NCBI GenBank assembly: GCA_009746045.1
Contig: RPFO01000213.1
Span: 11,811,553-11,875,552, forward strand
Reading direction: 5' to 3'
Source of the DNA: Mesostigma viride
Lineage: Eukaryota; Streptophyta; Mesostigmatophyceae; Mesostigmatales; Mesostigmataceae
Length of the DNA: 64,000 nt
Shown piece by piece: positions 23,001 through 35,000 of this stretch; within the stretch, counting starts at the first letter, position 1; every line of letters begins with the position of its first letter. The notes under the pieces are model-generated. The model was not told the DNA's origin and made no database searches. It was given only the letters and a program-made list of their open reading frames with translations. The translations under genes were made by a program, and so were the position numbers.

Positions 23001-26000
23001 GGCAAGGAGGGCAAGGAGGACAAGGAGGACAAGGAGGACAAGGAGAACAAGGAGGACAAGGAGGGCAAGGAGGGCAAGGAGGACGAGGAGGACAAGGAGG
23101 ACAAGGAGGACAAGGAGGACAAGGAGGACAAGGAGGACAAGGAGGACAAGGAGGACAAGGAGGACAAGGAGGACAAGGAGGACAAGGAGGACAAGGAGGA
23201 CAAGGAGGACAAGGAGGACAAGGAGGACAAGGAGGACAAGGAGGACAAGGAGGACAAGGAGGGCAAGGAGGACAAGGAGGAAGAGGAGGAAAAGGAGGAA
23301 AGCGAAGAATAGCAGGAAACATCGAAAGGAGGCAAGAGAAGGGAGGAAAGAAGAACATGAGGAGAGATTGAAGAAGGAAAGAGAGCAACAGCGGAAATAT
23401 TAAAAGCAGGCAAGGGAACAAGCAACTAGGACAAGTGACGTGGTAGAGATGCAGGTTGAGTGGGGAAGACAATGAACACGAAATGGAAGCGGTGGACATG
23501 CGTGCGGCGTCACTCGCCCAAACAGAAGCAGGCGAAATTCCGCTGGCTCAATTGACGCAGTGCCAACCCTCGATGTCTACACAAGGGTCAGAATGTACAT
23601 ACTGCTAGTACATAATACAAGTACCACGCGCCAGAAAAAACAAATACCCCACGCCCACCTGCTCGTCCGAGTGAAAGCACGGGAAATCCAGCTCGTCGAA
23701 AAACGCAACTGCCCCTGCGAGCTGCGCCGCGTTCGCAAACGTCGCCGCCAGCACCACCGCCTTGTCAGCGTCATCGTTGGCCTGGTCGTTCACGTTCAGG
23801 TGCGCCGACGTGAGGCAGCGGGAGCATGTGAGCGAGGACCCGCAGATCACCGACGGCCGTGCGCGCACGCCCTTTGGCTGCAGGCCTTGAGGCACGTTGG
23901 GGTCACCCAGAACCGTCCCGTGGAAGGTCCAAGGGTTATACTGAGCTTGTCCGGCATCACACTCGATATGGGTGAGGCCGTAACCGGTCGTCGGGCTGAC
24001 CATCCAGATATCGATCGTGGCGGTTCCCAGCTCCATCGTTGCTGAAGCGGTGCAGGGGCAAGGGGATGCCAAGAAGATGCCAAGAAGATGCCAAGAAGAT
24101 GCCAAGAAGATGCCAAGAAGATGCCAAGAAGATGCAAATAAAATAGTAGCAGAGGTGCGCTTTATCACAGTGAAAGTTGGTTTATAGTGCAGGTAAGCCC
24201 GCGCTTTGAACGTGGCTGTGTGTAACGGTGTGGTGCAGGAAGGGGAGCGTTGGCGAAGGTTTAGGGATTGCCTGGAGTGCTTGCAGCCGCTTGGAGCTCG
24301 AGCGTCGTTCTGGGAACCGATGCAGGAGAGCCCGCGTTATAAGGATACGTACGTGACAATAGGTAATACAGACATGTATGTGACAACAGTTACTTTGGCA
24401 TGCTGGGATGCACCCCACTCAGGATACACCCCCGAATTGTGAAGGAAACCATGAACGGTGGAAAGGAAACTGACGTGAGGACAAGGACAAAAGTGTGAAT
24501 GAACGCGACCTCTTCGGGAAGAAATGGGGAAGGAGAAAGCGCAGGGAGAGAAAGCCGTCCTAGAAAAGGACTTGACCCTGGAGCAGCTCCTCAAGTTAGG
24601 CTCCAGGGCGGGGCAGGGCTCCCTGACAGATTACGCATGTGCGTAGCATGATAGTAGTACATGAAAGAGGCGGATCCACTGTTGTACAGCGTTGCCCCGC
24701 AGCGAGCCTTAATTGTGCGCTCGTCCATGGCACAGCAATGACAGCATATGCTAAGTTGGATGGCGAATCCGAGCTGCTGCTTTCTGGGGAGTATGGTGAG
24801 CGGCGGCTTGATAGAAAAGAGGCTTAGCCCAGGCAATCTGTTCTTGCGAGAGATGAGGTATAGTGGCAACCATTAACTGCACCTAATTGACAACTAGTTG
24901 CATCAAACATTACAAATATGGAACTGCAAAGATATGGCGGTATGTAACTTACGTGCCGCAAAGAATGGCGGGCCGGTGCCTGAATGAGAGGCCGTGTGGA
25001 ATCCCGAACGATTCGCCGCGCCGAGATGCATCGAGCACAGGTTGGAGCGGGTGGGCACAAAATAAAGCACACCACAGCATGGGCAGCATGCCAGTCGGGG
25101 ACCAGGGCGCAGATAGCATGTACAAACAAAGAGCATTGATGACATGCGAGGGACGAGACCAAGGCGAAAAAGCGCCAAGTGGGACAAAAGCTGCCTCACA
25201 TGGTGAGACTAGGAGAGAACCAAATGTAGATGACGCACGCGTGTCTGTGTCATCGGTGCATGCCCCAAGCACTCGATCCAGGGAACACGAACAAACAGCA
25301 GAATAAGCACAGTAGCATTACTAAGCTAGTATATATATAAATATAATACTAAGCTAGGGGTCTTAAATAGATTGCTAGACACTGCATGCGCTACACGCCA
25401 CCCTGAAATAGAAGAGGAAGATTGTTACAGGCATGCCCATGCGAAATCTCCACTGGCACTCGCGCCCTTGTCATTTACAATATCTCCGCAGGCGCCGCAG
25501 ACTTACGTTGATGTAAGCAGAGGAAGGGTCTCAGGCTTGCCCACGCAACAACGGCATCTCCACTCACATCCATGTCCAAGGTATCATCGAAGACAAGCAC
25601 TAGGTATTATCCAAGACAAGCACTCACGTCCTTGTAATGCTGGCAGCTGCAGGCGCAGCGCCCCCTCGGGCGGCGCGCCGTCCAGCAGCTCCTGGATGGT
25701 CGTCGAGTGCATGTTGAGCACCCAGAAGTAGGGAATGTGGAGCTCGGCTGTGCGCAGTGGCAAGAATGGGACAGAAAGGGCAAGAATGGCACAGATAGGA
25801 TGCAGAGGAGTACCATAAGAGGGAGCATGTATGTTAAGCACCCAGGAGTAAGGGATGTGGAGCTCGCCTGTACGGCACAGTTCACACTTGTGTTCCACAA
25901 GCAGAGATATGTGAGCGCGATAGAGTTAAGTAACGCGAAACGAATTACTTTTGCAACTTGCGCAAGTTGCCAAAAGTCATGCGTTTCGCATTACTTTACT

Positions 26001-29000
26001 AAAATTGGGCCGCGTGTGGAATTCCGGCACTCCGCACTCCATATCCTAGGCCAACTCCCGACTTGGCCAACCCAGGCTTCCGCCGTAATGATTTCCAACT
26101 AGGCCAAACCAGGCCTCCGCAGTAAATATTCCCGACTAGGTGGTGGAACCGGCCCGCCACAGATACTTCCGTGCCTCCAAGAGGAATTGAACCCGGTACC
26201 CCAGGAGCGTATGCCAATCTTAGTAAAGTAATGCGAAACGCATTACTTTTGCAACTTGCGCAAGTTGCAAAAGTAATGCGTTTTGCATACTTAACTAAGG
26301 CAAGTTGCAAAAGTAATGCGTTTCGCATTACTTAACTAAGATTGGCATACGCCCCTGGGGTACCGGGTTCGGTTCCTCTTGGAGGCACGGAAGTATTTGT
26401 GGCGGGTAGGTCCGGGAGGCTGATTCGAGATATTTGTGGATTTCTATGTGCGGCATAGGCCGGGTAGGGCGAGTCAAAATAACGATTACGGCGCGAGGCT
26501 GGATTAAGCCGGGTCGTTAATGGTCACCTCGGTAACGAGCGGTGCGTGCGGAATGCCGGAATTTCCCCACGCAGCCCAATTTTAGTCAAGTAATGCGAAA
26601 CGCGTTACTTTTGCAACTTTCGCAAGTTGCAAAAAGAAATGCGTTTCGCATTACTTAACTAATAGGAGCGCAAGGTGAGCACAATAGGAGTACAATAGGA
26701 GCGCAATAAGAGCACAATAGGGGCACAATAGGAGCAGAACAGGAGCACAATAGGAGCACAACAGGAGTGCAGAGGGAGCACAATAGGAGCACAACAGGAG
26801 TGCAGTGGGAGCACAATAGGAGCACAACAGGAGTGCAGAGGGAGCACAATAGGAGCGCAATAGGAGCACGATATGAGCGCAATATGGGGACAATGTGAGG
26901 ATAATATGAGCGCTATATGAGCATAGATAAGAAATGATGTGTGATATCAAGGAGGAACTGTTCAGGAACCCAGGAGTAAGGAATCTGCACCTCAGCTGCA
27001 GGCAATGCCACGGCTGCATTTGACCAACAAATAATGAGGCCCAGTAGTTAATGGTGACACGTACTATATAACAAGATAGGATATAATGACCCCAAAACGG
27101 GAACGAACAAAAACGATTCCGCCGGACAAAAAACCTACATAATGTGGACAACCATCCTGCAGCCAGTCGGTAAGTTGGAAGCTAACACATGCATCAATGA
27201 AAAGCACGTGATGATTATTAAACGCATGCCAGAGCAGTGAGGAAAGGCACAAGGAAGCGATTGCCCCTTGTAGAGAGCCACATGCACCCTTGATCACCAG
27301 TCCACACAGGGTACAGGTATGACACTGCTTCTGCTGCCTTTGGGTGTTCGAATGCCTGAAGACAAAAAGTTCTCTGCCGTGACCGTGGGTTCATACGTTT
27401 CTCTTCTTCTGTTTGTTTTCTTCTTCTGAAATTCGCGTGAGATCCGCACCAGAGGTCCATCGCATCACTAACGTTTGAACCCTGATGGCAGCTCCGCTGC
27501 AATATCAAAACAAAAATGCTGTGAATAATGACCTTACTTGCGAGCACGAGCGATGATCCATTTCATCGCAAACGTAAAATTCTTCATGAATCTAGTCTGA
27601 GATCATTGAAGGAAGAAAGCTTACTTTTTGGAAGGAAAAAAGCTCACCTGCTATAACGACCGGGCCAGCGATCCTGCCTGTGTCGTCGTTGGGGCGCCCG
27701 TACACCACCGCCAACGCCCCCGCGCTCTGCAAAATGCATGTCGTCCCAGGCAGCAGGCACAAGGGTTGGCACATCACTCACGTACTAGCCAAATTCTCAC
27801 ATCCCCTAACACGCACAAGCCAACGCAGTGAGTAATGATCAGGTCCCCTAGCAGGCCCCAAGCTGACCGCAAAGTGACCGCAAAATGACCACAAAGTGAC
27901 AGCAAAGTGACCGCCAAGAAACCATGGGAACAAATGATCGAACGAATGAAGAAACCATGGCAAGACAAGGACGCCAGCATACCTGCCCCCGCAAGAAGTT
28001 TAGTACAGCTGTACTTGCATATGACACTTGCAAAGATCATATGATACTTGCCCTACTGCTTCGCAACGCAAATCCAATTATACTTTTCTAGCCCTGCCTC
28101 GCATGTACGCGCCAATCTAGTCATATGGACGGGAAATGGGGCTGTGAAATGACGCACGCATGCCAGCACACTATCTGGCCCTGCAAGAGAGATGTACCCT
28201 CAATGCTGCTGGGCATGCAAATCCAGATTATGAGGTGGTGGAATGAAGCACGTGCGCAAGCATACCTGCCCCAACAGCGCCTCGCTGAAGTACTGCGGGT
28301 AGCATAAGGAAGCCGTCTCGTCAGGAACAAACACGATCTTGCCGTCCTGATATACATGGGTGGGGTGGCGCACAAGAGCAACACGCCCAACCACGCATCG
28401 TCTCATCAGGAACAAACACGATCTTGCCGCCCTGATATACATGGGTGGGGTGGCGCACAAGAGCAACACGCCCAACTACGCATCGTCTCGTCAGGAACAA
28501 ACACGATCTTGCCGCCTGGAGATACTTGTACGTGGGATGACAACCAAAAGCGTGTAGTTGTGGTAATGGGGCGATGAAAGATAGAAGTAAAGAAGTAGTA
28601 ATAAGGCATACAAGATCGGGGGCTCCGCCCCCGAACCCCCGCTACTTGGCAGATTCTGTGCCTCAACGGCTTTTTGTGCCTCAACGGCGAGTACCAGCAC
28701 AGCCGTACGCTCCCGCTTACACAGCCCGCCCACTAGCAAGACAGCCGAACCTGTACGGCCGGCCACAGCCTGTGATTCCATGGATTACACCACGATTCCA
28801 TGCAAACTCATGGTGCCGGACGGTTTGCTGGCCTATTTTGGGAAGCCGGTGGCTGAACCGAACCACAACTAAACCTGGTATGTCAGCACGTCAGATCCGT
28901 CCGTCAGATTCCTCACTTTTTGCCAGCAACCGCCAAATACCTCTTGAATCGGTCCTCTCCTCGCCGTTTTCCTCGCCAATTTCCCTCGTCCGGCCCAAAC

Positions 29001-32000
29001 GCCTAGGCCAATTTCAAGCTGAACTTGGCACGCATCGTTGTCGATAGCTACGGAGCTTAGAAACTCGGAGTTCTGGACCGTTACGCGCAGGTAACGGCCG
29101 TTTTAGTCTGTTTTACTGACTACTACTGTCGTCACGGGGTATTTGTTTGGTTCCCTGGCTAGAAGAGTTTGGGCGCCAGACGTTACGCGGTGACAGGCCG
29201 CTAGAAAGCCTACGGATGGGATCTGCGTAAAGATTTCGCTGAAACAAATTTGGCGTTCGGATTTTTGCGCTACTAGGGTACGGACAACGTTCGCCGGAAG
29301 AGTTTGCGGAACAATTGGCGGACCATAAAAGTAGTATAAAGGGCAATAAGATAAATTTTTCTAAGTAATAAGCAGCCTGCAGACCCAGCGGACAATGAGA
29401 TAATTGGGCCGCAAGTACGCCATCTATAAGTTTGTATGAAGCACTTGTTTGTGGGAAACTTGCACCCTTTTCTCTTAACGCGGCAAACTCTTAAGAGCCG
29501 TGCGGTTTATGAAAGAAAAGCGAAGATTCGGGGTTACAGGCGCCACCGCATACTGGCCAGTAGAAAGGAAAGAAAGGTCTCTGTGTGTTTGGGCGGGGGG
29601 AAGGGGGAAGCTGTGCATGCGATTACCTAATGCACGGCATAAATTCTAAATAGCAGACACTGTGCATATAAGAAACAAAGGAGTAGCAAAAGCTAAGCAT
29701 AAAAGAACCTGAGCATGGAAGGCAGTGGCTGGAGCATGCGATGAGCCCCCAGCCATGTCCCCATGCTGCGAGCCATCAGCCCCTGACTACCTTCCACCCA
29801 TACAACATTCTGCCGCAGTTGAAAAAAAGAATTATCTCCCGTTTCATTTCCCCTTTGCGGCCTCTACGGGGGAGCATGCCTGTGCCATCATCGTCGCCGC
29901 ACACTGGGACCCACAGGACATGGCTGAAACACCGCGCAACCAGTATATACTTGGCCTAAGTATATATTCAGTGGTATATATACTGGCCCAGTAGTATACT
30001 ATTAGTCGTATATACTTTGGCCAAGAATATACTGGCTGAGTGTTAATTAGTGCGTAACGCTGTTACGTGTTAATTCATGTATATACTGGTTGCGCGGTGC
30101 TTTGGCCATTTCCTGTTGCTCCCAGTGTGCGGTGACGAGGGTGGAATAAACATGGCCCAAGCAGCGACCTGGCATCACCCCACCAGCACCGCACACACAG
30201 TCAAAGATGCATGCACCGATGCCCATCCCACCCCAGCACGCGAAAAAACTAGTTTGGTGATGCTTGGGCTCTGCAGGCAAGAACTAGGACTTGCTGCTCA
30301 TGTTGGGGAAGCCATTCATTTATGGCATCCACCACTTCGCTGAGTTGGCAAGCGCCAAGCGGTGACATGAGTTGCCAAGCGCCAAGTGGCTACATGATCT
30401 CCCAACGGAGTCATGTTATCATTTAAGCAGTGACTGTGCGAGTGCTGAGTCAGCAAGGCTGACTCAGAGACTGCCAGGATTAGCTATTTCTATCTGCTGC
30501 TGAATGGCATCACACTTTTAGCAAGCTCAGATTGCCAGAGGTAACACTAGCGTAGCCCCAGAGATCCCAACGGACGCTACGACTACAAATAGTATGGCAG
30601 CACCGCCCCACACATACAACTAACCAACGCACCTCCCAGCGCAGATACACCAACGCATCCGTGCAGCCGCCATCATGCATTGCCCACACGCGAATAGTCA
30701 TAGAAAAAGTTGCACAGGAACTTCTTAGACCAACCACCGATACCGCCCACATTCAACCTCAACGACATCACTCACGCGCCCACGTGCACAGGCTACGTCG
30801 TATGGGGTCACCGGCCAACGCACCATGTCGCCTGCGTTCATGAAGGACGCGCCCTCCCTTGCCCAGCAGGGTATGCACTTGGGGAAATATTGCGCCGAGA
30901 AATCGGTGATCTGAGGGGAGCAACTGCTCGCGAGGACGTGGGAGGGGCACAGGGCCGGGGGATACACCCATGGGGCAAGATGGGCATGATGTTATGGTTT
31001 ATGAGCGATGCGCCAATGACCAGGCAACATGAAAAAGCCGGATGATGGTTTATTAGGGATAAGCCAAGGACAAGGGGAAGCCCGAGAAGCATGGAAAGAC
31101 GAATGGGCGCGATCATAAAGAATTAGGGACAAGCCGAGGAGCGCCATCAGATCAAATAAAAGGCATCTCAAGTCAGTAGGGACGAGCCGTGGAGAACGTT
31201 CCATCATGCACGCCACCAGAAGCTAGCATGTGACTAACTCTTGGCTCTTGCTGTTCCGTGTTTGTGCACGTATGCATTGCCCTCTGCTCGAGCATCCCCA
31301 GGGAGAGAAAACAAGTGATGCCATGTAAGCGGTAAAGTGATGTCATTCAAGTGGTAAAGGGACGTCATCTGAGGCATCTAACCAACACCAGAAGACACCT
31401 CTAGCGCAGGCAAGGCAGGCAAAGCGCGCAAAATGATAGACAGGTCTACAGACTTTTAAGGGTAAAACACACACACACACACACACACAATGTCAACGCT
31501 CTTCGTGATGATGCACTGAATCAAAATGGGTTGAAACTGGTCCAAGTCGCATGGTGCTGTCTAGTACACATCAGGCACATATGCTCTACACACCATCAGC
31601 TACCATACGTGAGACAAGCACTGCAAAGTTCCTTATGCAGCTGATGTGACACTGTTGACAATGGGCCCATATGAACAGATGTTTGTTTCGACAGGGGCAA
31701 GCAAGCACCTACTTGTACTTCCATCAAGCTCAAGACAAGAGGCTATCCACCTAACCCGGCTCACATCTCTACCACCTCGGCAATGATGAAATACACAAGA
31801 GTTTGTGAATAAGGAGCAAGGCAGCTATCACCCCGCAAGCAATCTGCCCCAGCTCACATCTCCGCCAACACTGCGCGCATGACCCTACTAGGCAGCTGCA
31901 GTGGATACCACACAGGACCACACAGGACCACACAGGACCACACAGGACCACAGGACAGCTATTGCACGAGGCAGCACGGCAACACGACCGCATTGGATAT

Positions 32001-35000
32001 GACAGCCAACAGCCAACAGGCAACAGGCAAGAGGCAAGAGGCAAGAGGCAGGAGGCAGGAGGCAGGAGGCAGGAGGCAGGAGGCAGGAGGCAGGAGGCAG
32101 GAGGCAGGAGGCAGGAGGCAGGAGGCAGGAGGCAGGAGGCAGGAGGCAGGAGGCAGGAGGCAGGAGGCAGGAGGCAGGAGGCAGGAGGCAGGAGGCAGGA
32201 GGCAGGAGGCAGGAGGCAGGAGGCAGGAGGCAGGAGGCAGGAGGCAGGAGGCAGGAGGCAGGAGGCAGGAGGCAGGAGGCAGGAGGCAGAAGGCGGGAGG
32301 CAGGAGGCAGGAGGCAGGAGGCAGGAGGCAGGAGGCAGGAGGCAGGAGGCAGGAGGCAGGAGGCAGGAGGCAGGAGGCAGGAGGCAGGAGGCAGGAGGCA
32401 GGAGGCAGGAGGCAGGAGGCAGGAGGCAGGAGGCAGGAGGCAGGAGGCAGGAGGCAGGAGGCAGGAGGCAGGAGGCAGGAGGCAGGAGGCAGGAGGCAGG
32501 AGGCAGGAGGCAAGAGGCAAGAAGCAAGAGGCAACAGGCAGGAGGCAGGAGGCAAGAGGCAAGAAGCAAGAAGCAAGAGGCGAGAGGCGACAGGCAACCA
32601 TCCATCATCTGTCATCCACCATCCATCATCCACCATATAAATGCATGCTCACATTTCCGCCCATTGCGCCATGACCACGGGGGCTTCGATCACGTTGGTG
32701 CGCTCCGGGTTGAACAGGGACGTCATGAGCGGCACGGTCAGGTCCAGGGGGGGGCTAGACTGGGTGATGCGCATGGAGGTCCAGGGGTTTGGGATCTGGT
32801 CATCTGTCGGATGCCGGCAGGATGGTTCGTGAAAGGGGATGCACCAAGAGTAACAGGAGCAAAATTATGCGTGGTTGCAGATGGTGGGTGGGTTCTGGAT
32901 CTGGTTGTCTGTTTGATGCCAAGATGGTGGTGGGTGGATGCACCAAAAGTAGCAGTAGTGATAAGTAATTAGTGATATGTGGTTGCACATGGATGGTGGA
33001 TGGGTGGGTGGGGGGTTGGGGGGGGATGCCACGTGGGGGCGGGGGGGGGGGGGATGCCGCGAATAAAAATTGTGAATAGTGACAAACAACAACAGTGGAC
33101 AGTGACAAAAAAACATTAGTGAACAGTGATGTGTGATGGTGTCACAGGCACAGTGGGGGGAGACCGTACGGGGACCGTGCGATGCCAGTGATACCATGCT
33201 AGTGTACAATAGGGATGGCAGAAGTATGTCAGATGTTATAGCGGTGCATGACACTAGCACTAGTCGTGGTGGGGAGGCCAGATGGGGGACGCACGACGCT
33301 TGATGCCATGGGAGTACGTAATGATGCCGTTCACCGTGATGGTGGCGGGGGGGTGTTTGCATGCCACAGTATAACAGTATACAGATTGCCTGGCAAAGCG
33401 GCAGTAGCAGGATAGCGACGGCGTGCCACAGTACAAATAGGGATCGCATGGCAAGAGGCAGAGCGATAGTAGCAGTACAGATTGCGATGGCGTGGGCGTG
33501 CCAGATATGCCATACTTGCAGAAATCGGCATTACATGAGTCGGCACTGCATAAGAAGTCGTATAAATCTAGAGGCCGCAAGACAACTTATAATGTTTGTG
33601 GTTGCGTGTGACGTCACCAGAAAAGGCTGATACGGTGGAAGCGCCGCAGACCACGCAACCAAGGGGGTGAAAACTGCGGACATCAAAGGATTCTATTTGA
33701 GGGCATGTTTAGAAGGATATTAAAAGGAGTGCTTTATCACGATGTTTTCGCACAGTGGCGGCGCCCTGGTCAACAGCGGTCCGGCAGCAGTGAAACATGG
33801 AGCACGATAAGCCGTCCTAGGGCCCACCTCCCAAGCAAGCCATCCTCGTAACTTGGAGCGGGAGCCCACTCGTAAAGTACAGACCTCTAAACCCTAAGAA
33901 CTAGACCCTAAACCCTACACCCTAAATGATACTACACAGCACGTACCTACGACTTTGTGACAGAAAAAAAAGGGCAGCAGGTTGATGCAGAGTAGCTGAT
34001 AGTGGACGGGACAGACGTAGTGGCAAGACATGGACAGATCTTGCGCAGACAAGCTCATGGGCAAGCGGCAGCTGCGATTTTTCCAAGTATAACAATAAGG
34101 CCGTGCTTGCCGATATCGGATGCTAGGCTCCACTGCACTCGAGTCAAAACCAGTGCTCCATGATGCCCTCCCGTCACATACACTGAAAGGTGCATGGTGT
34201 AGCCTGCGGCTGCATGCGAGTGATGAGACCCAGTGCACGCTGCATACGCTATACAGTGCCATCCAGTCAGCTCGGCTATATGTGATAGGATGGCGTGGGA
34301 CCATGCCACTCTGCCTTTCTTGATATATAATCAAAACCTAGAATGTGGGTCTAGCGTGCCACTTTTGGTTATTGGGCAACTACACAGCCTGCTGATTTAA
34401 CAAGCATACACAGGGACATGGCCGTTTTGCCCCTACTAGATCGAGTACGACAAAGCACAGAGCACCAGGACCATGCCCCGCTGTCTAATTGACAGGTATA
34501 ATAATGAGTGTTGTAACAAAGCACAGAGCAACAGGACCATGCCCCACTGCCAAACTAGAACCGGGCAAAGCGGCCCCTTTGCCCAGGGGCGGCCCTCGCA
34601 AAGCCTAGAGTTGACATGTATCATAATGAGCACTATGTCGATGCCACCTCTTTAGCTGGTGTCAATTTACTTTGGAAGTATAATATTTATTTTTCAAGCA
34701 TATTATATACTACAATTTTCTTTTTGCTTCTTCACAGACCTTCGTTCCCCGTCAGCATCGCGGTCTGGCTGAGGTCAAACTCGGCCTCCGGGGACGCCGC
34801 AAACACGCTGTCCTTGAGGAAATTGAAGCTGTTGCGCGTGATGACGCAGATGGGGACGCGCGACAGCACGTCCGCCATGCGCTGGGGGAACTTGCCCACG
34901 AAACCCTCGGCGAAAATCACGCCCGTCGCGCCCGCTGTCACCATCGCGTTCACGCGGATGATGTAATCGTCACCATATCGGAATGCCGGCGAGAACTGGC

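Noticed and set aside
22261..23499. PCPPCPPC and SSLSSL ORFs (minus) and GGQGGQ/RRTRRT ORFs (plus)
   Set aside because: The 9-bp and 34-bp minisatellites explain them; exons of the real gene lie on either side.
26366..26376. tRNA gene or tRNA-derived SINE near the B-box-like words
   Set aside because: The flanking bases do not form a T-arm, and no A box or acceptor stem pairs at the right distance.
31711..31765. Candidate small exon of the PA-domain gene with AAG|GTAGGT donor (minus)
   Set aside because: Adding it leaves the phase unresolved, while joining exon 4 directly to 30923 closes the frame.
31879..32972. Long ORFs of heptapeptide repeats on both strands (GGRRQEA; LLPPASC)
   Set aside because: They are produced by the stop-free 7-bp satellite, open in several frames on both strands, and lie in an intron of the PA-domain gene.
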